Source: Paenibacillus albiflavus
Lineage (GTDB): Bacteria; Bacillota; Bacilli; Paenibacillales; NBRC-103111
Length of the DNA stretch: 64,000 nucleotides
Assembly: GCF_004344915.1 (NCBI RefSeq)
Contig: NZ_SKFG01000011.1
Coordinates: 1-64,000 of the forward strand
Direction of reading: 5' to 3'
The position numbers and the translations under genes were made by a program. Within the stretch, counting starts at the first letter, position 1. Each line of letters opens with the position of its first letter. Of the stretch, positions 1-9,400 are shown in pieces. The notes beneath the pieces are model-generated. The model saw only the letters and a program-made list of their open reading frames with translations. It was not told the DNA's origin and searched no databases.

Positions 1-76
1 CGGTTAGGCCCCCTTATTCTGGAGTCTACCTTATTAAAAAACCAGTTTGGTTAGCAAAGCTCATTATTTCATCTGT

Positions 77-1018
77 TTACAAGGCTCTGTAGAATTTCGT
101 CCGATCTTCTTGCTCTAAAATCCATTTAGAAAACTTCGCTGGCGGCATGCGCTTCAAACTTCCATGCAATCTACGATTGTTGTAAAAGTCCATATAACGA
201 TCCATAGCTTCATAAGCCTGTTCTAGTGTCATAAATATCTCCATGGCAAATAGATTTCGCTCCACCAAACTATGGAATGACTCAATATATGCATTCAAAT
301 CAGGGGTTTTCGGAGGAATCCTCTCGTGTACAACGCCCCAAGCTGTACACATATCTTCAAAGAGTGCACTCACGAACTGTGGGCCGTTGTCAGTACGTAT
401 GGTTGGCAGCGGCTCGCCGGGTTGTATGCGATCCTGTAGAGCCTTTCCTAAGACTTGAACGGCATGTTTCGCTTCACAAGTTGTGCCAACATAGTAACCA
501 ACGATTACACGATCAAATATATCGATGATGCTCAGAATGAAAAAGAAGCGGTTTCTAGCTACTACGCGACCATACTTAATATCCATTTGCCATAGCTGGT
601 TCGAACCTGTAACCATTCGATTCACAGGCAATCTACGTGGATAATTGATTTTCTTCTTGCGTTGCTGCTGAAGAATTTCCAGCTCTTTGCATAAGCGATA
701 ACACTTTTTAGGATTCAAACTAAGTCCATATTTGTTCCTAAGGCACTGAGCTAAGCACCTATAACCATAGATGTGCTCTTCGCCCTCTAGGAGCTCCAAG
801 AGCCATTTCTTAATTTGCTCATCGTCTATTTGAACGCCACTAATTGTCAAGGAGTATCCCGGGCAGGGACGGCCTTTACGAGCGGTTTGTTTATGTTCTT
901 TAGGTTGCTTGGCTCGTTTAATTCGTGCGTAATAAGTGGACTCTGCTAACCCTATGATCCTTAGAACAAGTGTGGCTGGATTTCCCTGCTTAATGAAACG
1001 ATGAGCTATTTCAAATTT
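77..1018 (-). CDS. IS3-family transposase orfB, integrase catalytic region
   Basis: This frame encodes the DDE transposase of the element. An HTH_21-like segment near GYRCLAQCLRNKYGL is followed by an rve integrase core with candidate catalytic residues in WQMDIKYG (first Asp), RTDNGPQF (second Asp) and the downstream AYIESFHS Glu, then the typical NNRRLHGSL region. A TTG at 850 could start it, but the frame is open upstream to the end of orfA at about 1018, encoding residues such as KFEIAHRFIKQGNP. The likely product is therefore an OrfAB fusion made by a -1 frameshift in the A-rich GAAAAATTTG stretch near 1012-1021. No internal stop is seen, so the enzyme may be active. Confidence 0.85.
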   Translation of the reverse strand, partial: KFEIAHRFIKQGNPATLVLRIIGLAESTYYARIKRAKQPKEHKQTARKGRPCPGYSLTISGVQIDDEQIKKWLLELLEGEEHIYGYRCLAQCLRNKYGLSLNPKKCYRLCKELEILQQQRKKKINYPRRLPVNRMVTGSNQLWQMDIKYGRVVARNRFFFILSIIDIFDRVIVGYYVGTTCEAKHAVQVLGKALQDRIQPGEPLPTIRTDNGPQFVSALFEDMCTAWGVVHERIPPKTPDLNAYIESFHSLVERNLFAMEIFMTLEQAYEAMDRYMDFYNNRRLHGSLKRMPPAKFSKWILEQEDRTKFYRAL

Positions 1019-1332
1019 TTCAGATAAGCAGGGTTCTGCTTTTTTACTAGTTCACGCAAGATTTCGTTCTCAAGTTCTTTCTCACCTAAGATTTTGATTG
1101 CTTTATGATATTTATCCTCAATTTCCTGCAGTCTCTTCAGTTCTTGGATTTGTTCATCTGTGCTTGGAATCTGATCTTCCCCTATTTCATCTTGATAATC
1201 TCTAATCCATCCACGGATAGTCTCTGGGTGTAATTCATACTTTCTTCCTAGCACTGCAATCTTAATACCAGATAAAGCCTCCCGCACTACCTTTAATCTG
1301 ATCTCCTCATACACCTTTTTCGTTCTTCTCAT
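1006..1332 (-). CDS. IS3-family transposase orfA, HTH protein
   Basis: A 108-residue protein with an N-terminal helix-turn-helix of the transposase_8 kind (RLKVVREALSGIKIAVLGRK, then HPETIRGWIRDYQ), followed by a heptad-rich C-terminal half (EIEDKYHKAIKILGEKELE) that would form the leucine-zipper dimerisation segment usual in IS3 OrfA. Its role is recognition of the terminal repeats. The end overlaps the orfB frame, which lies in -1 relative to it. The start ATG at 1332 follows AAGGGGGAATG on the minus strand. Confidence 0.85.
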   Translation of the reverse strand: MRRTKKVYEEIRLKVVREALSGIKIAVLGRKYELHPETIRGWIRDYQDEIGEDQIPSTDEQIQELKRLQEIEDKYHKAIKILGEKELENEILRELVKKQNPAYLKNLK

Positions 1333-1576
1333 TCGATCATTCCCCCTTGATAAATAGTTTATCTTATTGGCGACTAAGACTCTACGTTATTTAAGGGGCT
1401 TAAGAGGTTATGCAGGCAAAAGTTAATTTTGGGTAGAAACTGTGATTTTGACTGTATGTTTTACATTCAAGTTGGGGTGAGTTTTGAAAATGGTACGAGA
1501 ATAGCATCATCCAGTTAAATTTATAACTATCGCGGAGCTTCTTAAATAACTGCATGAATGCAGCTAATTGGTCAAC

Positions 1577-1606
1577 GAGAGCAGATTTTTAGTTATCACT
1601 GCTCTC
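1577..1606. terminator. Hairpin at the end of the 573-residue gene
   Basis: Perfect 8-bp stem GAGAGCAG (1577-1584) / CTGCTCTC (1599-1606), with the TAA stop of the minus-strand gene in the loop. There is no U-run on the minus strand after the stem, so it may only stabilise or partly terminate the transcript. Confidence 0.35.
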
Positions 1607-3310
1607 ATCTACTTCCACCGTGTAGACCTTAATAAGATCATTACCGATGAGCATATCTTCCATACCGACCCATGTACCTATAATGGTTTGAGGACCGGTC
1701 TTGAATTCGGTATTGCCTTTCAGATGGACATAAGTGTTCCAGAACGGTATGAAGGCTTCGTTCTCGCCTACTGCAACAACCTCTGCCTGAAATCTAACTT
1801 TAACGTCAAAGTAACTGTCAATATCATCGAGCATAATGTTGACAAAGTCATTGGCAAGCTTCGTAAAAACATAACTGCCATTTAAATATTCATAGTATGC
1901 TCCTTCATTAGCGCCTTCACCAACCGCATTATCGACGAGAATTACACCTTTGCGATTTAGTCTGATACGATCAGCTTCAATGTTCAGAATTGGATTCAGC
2001 TGCTCCCCTTCCAGCTCGAGTAAGATGAAGCGGTGCTTGCGCTGCTGTGAATCGCCTTGAAGAAGCAGAGTTGGCAAGGCTTGTCCACTATACTCATAAG
2101 CGAACGCAATATCCTGCACTTGCAAACCATTTAGCTTAGCTTCTGTAATTTCCATTTTCTGATCAGGCGACATACGAACATAGTTGAGTGTGTCACCATT
2201 TATGCCAGCGGCCTCGAATGAACCACTAAGATTACCTTGTTGCCCGACAGCTAGCGAGAAGAATTTATCAGGCAATGCTTTGGCAAGCAGACGACTAGGA
2301 TCATGCTTCATCCATGCCATTTCGGCAGCTTCAATCTGTTCCTTGACATCTTTATAGTCGGCAAGTACATTGTAAAGCGCGATTGCGTCCGCAAATTCCT
2401 TGGCTTGTACGAGCTTGCCAGCTTCTTTGAACTTAGCGTTTATTTGTTTGGTAATGTAGCTATACAGCTTCGATTTGGCGCCAATCCATTGCTGGTTAGC
2501 CTCCGAAAGCTTGGCATATTCAATAAAAGAAGTTAACGCAGCTGGCTCGTCCTTGTCGATCAGAACCTCCAATTGGCTTTGTAAATGTTGCTCTACAAGT
2601 AGTGTTAACCAACCAACCTTGAGCTGCTCTTTCTGATAAGAATTCCATAGAGCAGCAGTGGCTATCAGGTAATCAGGAACGGATTTCTTTGTAGCCCAGT
2701 AATTCAATTTTGCCGTATCGTATTTTTTCAAAAAAGCTTGTACATCCGTATTTTTCTTCTTCTCATCGCCAAATACCTCAGTAGGCAGCAGATGAAATTC
2801 TGCAAGATAGCTATCCTGATCAAAATTGCCATTGTGTATGCTGGAATCCGCGACTTGAAGCATATCTTTGTGAATGCGAATGAACGCGTCATGCAGGGTT
2901 TGATCAATTGCGTATCGTCTATCTATAGTTTGGAACAATTGCGCGATGTTAGCTTCCTGCTTAGCATAGTCTTCTTTAGCTTGCTCATACCTTTTTTTGA
3001 GGTCGAGCAATGGTTGTAGATTATTCTTAGTCGCATTTTCATTGACCCCAGCATCAAGCGAAGAGAATAATTCTTTCATTTGCGTAACGGGCAATAGTTT
3101 ATTCAAGCTAGCGAGAGTCTCATCTTCCTTATATCGAATTGAATGATTCTGGCTAGTTCGTGTGAAGCTTTCTTCTGCTGCTAGTAGATCATTATTCTCT
3201 AAATAGGCTGCAGCTTGGTTGTATTGGTGAATCTTATCTGCGACAAGGTAAAGTTTATAGCCGGTTAATAGAATGGCAATCGAGCAGATGACTATTGCAA
3301 TTTGTCTCAT
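1589..3310 (-). CDS. Membrane-anchored protein of unknown function, 573 aa
   Basis: I do not recognise this family. One N-terminal membrane helix (about residues 3-22) follows a very short cytoplasmic end, so most of the chain is probably outside the cell. Residues 25-330 look alpha-helical with repeat-like helical pairs (for example KEFADAIALYNVLADYKDVKEQ, similar to TPR). From about residue 345 the protein becomes beta-rich, ending in short strands around VRFQAEVVAVGE and TIIGTWVGMEDM. The start ATG overlaps the stop of the upstream gene (ATGA) and is preceded by AAAGGG, so the two are translationally coupled. It is the last gene of a three-gene minus-strand unit divergent from the VWA/tubulin-like operon, and may work with it. 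Confidence 0.7.
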   Translation of the reverse strand: MRQIAIVICSIAILLTGYKLYLVADKIHQYNQAAAYLENNDLLAAEESFTRTSQNHSIRYKEDETLASLNKLLPVTQMKELFSSLDAGVNENATKNNLQPLLDLKKRYEQAKEDYAKQEANIAQLFQTIDRRYAIDQTLHDAFIRIHKDMLQVADSSIHNGNFDQDSYLAEFHLLPTEVFGDEKKKNTDVQAFLKKYDTAKLNYWATKKSVPDYLIATAALWNSYQKEQLKVGWLTLLVEQHLQSQLEVLIDKDEPAALTSFIEYAKLSEANQQWIGAKSKLYSYITKQINAKFKEAGKLVQAKEFADAIALYNVLADYKDVKEQIEAAEMAWMKHDPSRLLAKALPDKFFSLAVGQQGNLSGSFEAAGINGDTLNYVRMSPDQKMEITEAKLNGLQVQDIAFAYEYSGQALPTLLLQGDSQQRKHRFILLELEGEQLNPILNIEADRIRLNRKGVILVDNAVGEGANEGAYYEYLNGSYVFTKLANDFVNIMLDDIDSYFDVKVRFQAEVVAVGENEAFIPFWNTYVHLKGNTEFKTGPQTIIGTWVGMEDMLIGNDLIKVYTVEVDESSDN

Positions 3311-4260
3311 GTACTAAGCCCTTTCAAAAGTTCTGCAAATTCGGGATCATAGCTGTATTTGACGCGGACGATTTCGACGGTTTGACTATAAAGCTCTGGC
3401 CATAATCTAGGATCTGAGTTTGATAATAATTGACATAAACGCAGTAGACGCTCTTTAGGCAAGTATTCTACATACTCTTTAATCAAGGCTTGATATTTAT
3501 GTACGTATTGCTTTACCCGAAGGGCTGCACCTGCAAAGCTCGTCATCATCTCTTGATGCTGATTCAGACTGCGGATTTGTGACCGATAGGTGATGACGTA
3601 GTCGAGCGCACTGCTTTTGATCAGACTTTTGTTAACCTTGGAAACCTCATATAAATACAGAACGAAGCCAGGATCAAAGGTTTTGGGAATCAGAGAGTCG
3701 AGCTCAAGGTCCATATCTTTTCGGATAATAAAATGGAACAAGCACCACAGCTTATGATGCTTGATCGGCTCGTCTAATAGTAGATAACCGATTTCTCGCA
3801 GCATTTCGTATGCGACCTTGTATTGTTCCTCATTAATCTGTTTGACTGCGAGCTCAAGATCGAATTCAAGGTCTTTCCTAATACTTGGAATCTCTTGTTT
3901 AAGCGTTTTATGAAACCATATACGGCTGTTGCTCGTCTTATACTTATAGCGCAAATAAATATAGACGCCGCTTAAGAGAAGACTAGCCGCAAACGCAATA
4001 ATAATTTCAAGCAAGCTGCGAGCAACTAGAATACATAGACAGAAGAAGGTGATGATCGCCAGCGTTTCGGTATGGACTTTTTTTCGATTGAGGGCTGCTA
4101 TATGATCTGTGGCAGGAATGAAATTTTGTTTACCGCAATGCTCACAGCTATCATCCCATAGAACGGAGTAATGCTTACAGCTTTTGCAATAACGAAGTCT
4201 TTCGAACGCAGGAATATTCTTAGGTGTTTTGCGAAATTGAACCGCATGTTTCGTTGGCAT
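3307..4260 (-). CDS. Zinc-ribbon membrane protein of unknown function, 317 aa
   Basis: The N-terminus holds a zinc ribbon with CxxC pairs at residues 25-28 and 39-42 (YCKSCKH and SCEHCGK). Two adjacent membrane helices follow at about residues 66-106, then a helical cytoplasmic domain of roughly 200 residues without a recognised motif. Both ends would be cytoplasmic. It lies between a 53-codon gene (5 nt between stop and start) and the 573-residue gene (4-nt overlap), so the three are co-transcribed. The ribosome site GAAGGGG lies inside the upstream gene. The GTPase at 14182 also has an N-terminal zinc ribbon, a feature shared across this locus. Function is unknown. Confidence 0.7.
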   Translation of the reverse strand: MPTKHAVQFRKTPKNIPAFERLRYCKSCKHYSVLWDDSCEHCGKQNFIPATDHIAALNRKKVHTETLAIITFFCLCILVARSLLEIIIAFAASLLLSGVYIYLRYKYKTSNSRIWFHKTLKQEIPSIRKDLEFDLELAVKQINEEQYKVAYEMLREIGYLLLDEPIKHHKLWCLFHFIIRKDMDLELDSLIPKTFDPGFVLYLYEVSKVNKSLIKSSALDYVITYRSQIRSLNQHQEMMTSFAGAALRVKQYVHKYQALIKEYVEYLPKERLLRLCQLLSNSDPRLWPELYSQTVEIVRVKYSYDPEFAELLKGLST

Positions 4261-4265
4261 GGCTT

Positions 4266-4427
4266 TTATGACACCCCTTCATCTGAGCGACTCTTGCTAT
4301 TTAGCAAGGCAATGAAGTCGGAGTCAATTTGCTCATAGGATGGTTGATTAGCATCATGTCTACGGAATATAATCCATTTGCGGAGCACATAGATCGCAGC
4401 ACAGCCAAGCAATAGATAAGTTATCAT
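4266..4427 (-). CDS. Small membrane protein, 53 aa
   Basis: A 53-codon frame read directly from the minus strand. It starts with ATG at 4427 after TTAGGAGAATA, a good ribosome site, and stops with TAA at 4268-4266, five bases before the ATG of the zinc-ribbon gene. The product begins MITYLLLGCAAIYVLRKW, a single membrane helix followed by a basic patch (RKWIIFRRHD) and an acidic/polar cytoplasmic tail ending RSDEGVS. The tight spacing, the ribosome site and the membrane character support a real gene at the head of this minus-strand unit. No family is recognised. Its closeness to two other membrane proteins suggests a small subunit or assembly partner. Confidence 0.7.
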   Translation of the reverse strand: MITYLLLGCAAIYVLRKWIIFRRHDANQPSYEQIDSDFIALLNSKSRSDEGVS

Positions 4428-4440
4428 ATTATTCTCCTAA

Positions 4441-4620
4441 TCATATAATAAGTGCGTACAAGTCAATTCCTATATTATAGAAATTGATTCGGAATTTGTA
4501 GAAAAATAGGCGACAAGTCATATTATAGTTTATAATATATCATAGTCTAATATTACGAATTTAGCGAATAAAGGGCACTCTGAGATAAAGACAATGAGAA
4601 GATATATACTGGTGTGGAGG
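4441..4620. promoter_or_regulatory. Divergent promoter region of the VWA/tubulin-like locus
   Basis: A very AT-rich spacer between the minus-strand membrane genes and the plus-strand operon. TATAAT-like boxes occur on the plus strand around 4524-4540 (GTTTATAATATA), but no -35 box at ideal spacing is convincing. The plus-strand operon has a strong ribosome site, GGTGTGGAGGT, at 4611-4621. No operator palindrome was recognised. Confidence 0.4.
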
Positions 4621-4630
4621 TACTTAAAAG

Positions 4631-6424
4631 ATGAAACCAATAAACAAAGCACTTCATATAGGGTTTAGCTGTATGCTAGCTATCGTCCTGCTGCTGACTA
4701 GTTCAGTAAGCCTATATGCAGCAACCGATAGCGATACCAAAATGGATGCCGTACTAGCAGTCGATATGAGCACATCGATGAACAAGAGCGACAAGAACAA
4801 GCTCAGTAATGAAGCGATGAAGATGTTCATCGATATGACATCGGTATCCGGTGACAAGATTGGCATTCTCGGTTATACCGATCAGGTCATTCGAGAGAAG
4901 GCGCTGCTCAAAATTAATAATGCGAAGGATAAAGAGAATCTCAAAACCTTCGTTGATCAATTGACGAGAGGACCATATACAGATGTTGCAGTTGGGGTTA
5001 GCGAAGCGTTGAACATTCTGGAGTCAGGGCGTGAGCAAGACCATGATCCGCTTATCATCCTGCTGACAGATGGCAATAACTCGCTTAACAAAGACCGAAC
5101 GCAACAAGATTCTGATAAGATGCTGGAAGACAGCTTGAAGAAGGCGAAGGATGCAGGCGTACCGATCTATACAATTGGTTTGAATGCAGATGGCACGTTG
5201 AATAAGGATGTGCTGCAAAGAATATCCGATGAGACGAATGGTAAAATGTTCGTGACGACAGATGCGGGTTCGTTACCGCAAATTTTAAGTGAAATTTTTG
5301 CCAACCATATGAAATTGAAAGTCGTGCCAATCTCGACATTCACCTCCAATGGACAATATCAGGATGTAACGCTGAGCATTCCGAATGCAAGTGTACTTGA
5401 AGCGAATATATCCATCATGTCGAATAAGCCAGTGGAAGTGAAGCTGTTTGATCCATCCGGGCAAGAGCAGAAGATTCCATCCGATAGCTTGCTGCTGTCC
5501 AAATCTACGGCCTATTCCTTACTGAAAATATTAAAGCCTGCACAAGGGGATTGGAAGTTGCAGGTCAAGGGTGCTAATAAAGAAGAAATTAAAATCAATC
5601 TGTTATTTAATTATGATTTGGAAGTTGTGCTCGCCCCGCTTAGCAAGCAGAATTACAAGAAGGGCGATGTTATCGATATTGCAGCTGAGCTGCAGTCTAA
5701 TGGCGTCAAGGCAACAGAGCCTGAGTTATATAAGAACTTGAAGTCTACTTTGCTTGTGAAGGATCTCGATACACAACAGACGGAAGAAATCGCCTTAACA
5801 CAGGCAGATCAGAAGTTTACAGGTAGCTACAAAGTTGCGGATGAACATGATTATGAATTGATTGTTAGGCTGGAGGATTCCAGCATGCTGCGCGAATCTG
5901 AGCCTGTGACGATTTCCGCCAAGCAGGGTGGGGCAGTTCAGCCAACTGCAACGCCAAGCGCGACGCAAGCTCCTGATGCAGCAAAAGATGAGAAGCCTTT
6001 CCCATGGTTATATGTGATACTTGGCGTTGTGGGTCTACTCATTGTCATTCTAGCTGCGCTATATATCCTGTCGATGGTGAAGAAAGCGAATAAAGGCTTC
6101 TTCGGGCAGATGGTCATCGAGGTTCGCGATGAGAACACAGGTGAAAGAAGCAATCCGCAGTACAAAAAGCTAAATAGTTTCAAAGGTAAATTCAACCTGC
6201 ATCAATTACTTCAACTGGCGCCTGAACTTGCGGAAGTAAGCAAAATTAGCTTTAGCCCAGGTAAGAATGATACGATTATCTTAACCAACTCTACAAGCTG
6301 TGTAGTGGAGATAGGCGGAAGAGTAATCGACGCCAGCAAAGGCAAGGAACTTCGTAAGAACGACCGCGTCAAAATTACCTTACAGAATGTTAATAAGTCG
6401 ATAAGCATTGAATATATCATTTAG
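4631..6424 (+). CDS. Exported, membrane-anchored VWA-domain protein
   Basis: A signal peptide (about residues 1-31, ending SVSLYAA) leads into a von Willebrand A domain at about 38-215 with a complete MIDAS metal site: DMSTS, the Thr of PYTDV, and the Asp of LLTDGNN. A beta-rich stretch follows to about 440, then a Pro/Thr/Ala linker, a membrane helix (about 455-480, WLYVILGVVGLLIVIL) and a cytoplasmic C-terminal domain of about 110 residues that looks like a small beta sandwich; I cannot name it and see no clear FHA signature. The VWA part would face outward and bind a ligand through a metal ion. It is the first gene of a seven-gene operon and is followed after 14 nt by the tubulin-like gene. 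Confidence 0.85.
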   Translation: MKPINKALHIGFSCMLAIVLLLTSSVSLYAATDSDTKMDAVLAVDMSTSMNKSDKNKLSNEAMKMFIDMTSVSGDKIGILGYTDQVIREKALLKINNAKDKENLKTFVDQLTRGPYTDVAVGVSEALNILESGREQDHDPLIILLTDGNNSLNKDRTQQDSDKMLEDSLKKAKDAGVPIYTIGLNADGTLNKDVLQRISDETNGKMFVTTDAGSLPQILSEIFANHMKLKVVPISTFTSNGQYQDVTLSIPNASVLEANISIMSNKPVEVKLFDPSGQEQKIPSDSLLLSKSTAYSLLKILKPAQGDWKLQVKGANKEEIKINLLFNYDLEVVLAPLSKQNYKKGDVIDIAAELQSNGVKATEPELYKNLKSTLLVKDLDTQQTEEIALTQADQKFTGSYKVADEHDYELIVRLEDSSMLRESEPVTISAKQGGAVQPTATPSATQAPDAAKDEKPFPWLYVILGVVGLLIVILAALYILSMVKKANKGFFGQMVIEVRDENTGERSNPQYKKLNSFKGKFNLHQLLQLAPELAEVSKISFSPGKNDTIILTNSTSCVVEIGGRVIDASKGKELRKNDRVKITLQNVNKSISIEYII

Positions 6425-6438
6425 GAGGCTTCATAACG

Positions 6439-9400
6439 ATGAAAGCAACGGTCAGGGAGCATATCCAGCAATTAGATGTATCATTAGGAGGAGGGATTGT
6501 CAGCGACAAGATTCGGGTCGATACGATCGACAATCCGATGCTCGTGATCGGGCTAGGTGGAACAGGGATCGATGCGCTGCTCCGTCTGAAATACCAGATC
6601 AATCGAAGATTCAAATTACCCGAAGATCCAATCTCCAAGAAAAAGAAAGACAAACCCGATAATGTCGAGTTCATTGCTTTTGAAACGAATGAACATGATC
6701 GGAATAAGAAGTACAAAGGGATCGGCCTCGATCCCTTAACGGAATTCGTTCTGCTATCGAATGCCGAAATTGGCGGTCTGCTACAGAATCGAAGTATCCT
6801 TGAGCCATACATTACGGACTGGCTGTCGAATGAACTCATTATTACAGATGGGATTAGTGGCGCATCAGGCGTCAGACAAGCGGGAAGACTGCTGCTCTTC
6901 ACCAAGATCATTCAGGTCGTACAGGCGATCGAGAAGAAGATTGCGATGCTGTCCGTTGGTACGAATAAGAAGCTGATGGTATTCCTTCTAACGGGACTAT
7001 CAGGCGGTACCGGAAGCGGCTGCTTCCTGGATATTTCCTATATCGTACGCGGTCTTATGGAACGCGAGCATGGCGTATCGGGTGTCGATAAGGTCAGCCT
7101 CCTAGGCTACTTGTTTACCCCAGACGTAAATTTGTCCAATAAGAGCCTATCCGATCATTCGAAGGAATATATTAAGAAAAATGGTTATGCAGCGCTCAAA
7201 GAGCTGGATTACTGGATGAACGTAGATGAGCGTGGCGAACGTTTCCAACAACGTTACGGCAATATTCTTACGGTGAATTCACCTATGCCGCCGTTTAACC
7301 TGGCACACTTGATTTCAGCGACGAATCTTGAAGGCAAACTGCTTGAGAATGCTTATGACTACTGCATGAATGTAACAGCAGAGAATATTACGAACTTTAT
7401 GGCAAGCGAGGAGAAGAACTCTGGCGAGGAGTTTGCGATTCACGATTATATCAGCAATATTCGGACGAACATCAATCAGATGCCGAAAGCATATGCAGCC
7501 AACTATCAATACAACATTCTCGGAGCTTCCTCTGCGGTACTGCCGATTGAGGAAATGACGACGTATCTGGCGTATCGAGTATTTAAGAAGATGGAACGTA
7601 TGTTCCAGAGCGCTCCGACTCAGGAAGATACGGAGAAGCTGGCACGCAAACTGGCGATTGATCTGGATTCGATTCATCGTACATTTGAGCAGAGAGTGCC
7701 AGAACCGATTCCAGGTTATCAGCATAGTGAGCGACTTAGTTATAACAATGTGATTAAGCAGCAGGTCGTTCATCTGGACACCGAGCTGGAGCAGAACTTC
7801 CTGTCCAGGGCGAGGGAAGAATATATTAAGACACGCAAGCAGCTACCTGCGCAGAAAATAGAAGAGCTGGCGGATCAGATTGAGCGTGTGTTCCTGCACC
7901 CTGAGCAAGGTCCATTCTTCGCTTCCCGTATTATTTATTCGGATAAAGGCTATTGCATCCTGAACTTAATTTCATCCTATATCGCAACGCTGCGTGAGAA
8001 CTTGGCTCGAATTCCGCATGACATAGAGATCGTACGCGAGCAAGCAACTATGAAGATGGCAGACGCAAGAAGTGCCTTTATCTCCAAGGATAAGAAGAAA
8101 GATGCTTATATCGAGGCCAAGATTGAAGAATATCTGATGCTTGGCGATATGGAACGCATGGAGCAGATGATCGATTTCTACGAGGATCTGCACAAGCTGA
8201 TTAACGATCACAATACAAGGATCTATCAAGTATTTACGGAATTACTTGGTGCGCTTAACCAAATTTTTGAGAAGAATGGCGACATTCTTATTAATGGTGA
8301 AGAAGAGGTTGATCATAAAGGAAATCGCACGTACTTCTGGAATGTGGTCAGTGTGCCTGATATGGTCAAAACGATTGGTCATATGATGGACGACCGTAAC
8401 GTCGATGATCTTATTCGTGACTTTACGAGTGAGCTGCTCGAGCATTCCGGCAAGTGGATTAAAGAGCAAGAGGTTGATGTTATTGGATCCATCTCGGAAT
8501 TCTTGTCCGATCAGTTCGGTGATATCATTACGAAGTCAATGGAAGACTTCCTAGTCATGAAATATGGCAATGAGGATGCGATTGATAAAATTGTCGAGCG
8601 CAAAATTTCAAGTCGTCTAGACGAAGAAGCGATTCCTGTATTCCATTTGAATAATAGCCTTGGCAATCATCATTTCCCATCATGGGGTTTCGTATCTGTG
8701 CCTGTTCAGGCTCCGAATATTTTTAAAGGAATTAAGAGCTATCAGGAAACATCCATTGCCAAATCTCGCTACACGATCAAAGAGAGCAAAGTGAAGAACC
8801 GCATTTTCTGGTTGAATACGAAGAACGGGATTCCACTCTTCTTATATACACCGCTTAAGGTTTATGAAGAAAGCTATGAGCGCACGATCCTTGAACAAGA
8901 GGGTGTTGGGCGTCATCTTGTTCAGACAGATAAAATCAACTGGACGAACCTGCCGTCCCCAATTCCTGAGAAATCATGGGGCAGCACGTATATGAATCGC
9001 CGAGTTCAGACTTTCAATGCAGAAGTTAGGGCATTATTTGATAAAGCGGTTAACTTCAAAAGCATTGCGATGAAATCGAGTGATGTCGGAACAAGCAGTC
9101 GATACGAGATTGTATTCACCAAAGAATTATCGATGAATGAATTGCTGAGCAAATACAATATGCAGTTAGGCGAATCGAGACCAAACTTTGGAGAAGTGAA
9201 ACGCTGTGTAAATGATCTTGCGGGTATGCTTCAGAATGGACTTGAACGCATTTTTACCAAAGATATTTTTGGTAGTGTCGATGAGGATATGGCCAAGGAG
9301 AACTTGATTCGTTCACCAGAGCTGCTCCGCGCTCTTAAGGAAGAGGTTCGTAAATACGAATCGATCGTAGAGAAGAAGACAGAGCTTGAGCGTGTGCTTA

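Larger units (their letters stand above)
1..1403 (-). mobile_element. IS3-family insertion sequence (left end at or beyond window edge)
   Basis: Two overlapping minus-strand frames in the orfA/orfB arrangement of the IS3 family fill this segment. Imperfect terminal inverted repeats are visible: about 4-33 (TTAGGCCCCCTTA, then AGTCTACC) and, in reverse complement, about 1403-1373 (TTAAGCCCCTTA, then AGTCTTAG). The exact tips are uncertain; the left one may lie before position 1, and the right one could reach about 1414, where the outward sequence begins TG as in many IS3 elements. No target duplication can be checked because the left flank is missing. The element lies just beyond the 3' end of the minus-strand membrane-protein genes and does not obviously break a gene. 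Confidence 0.85.

Noticed and set aside
1568-1885. Plus-strand frame opposite the 573-residue gene
   Set aside because: Shadow of the minus-strand gene; no ribosome site and no family match.
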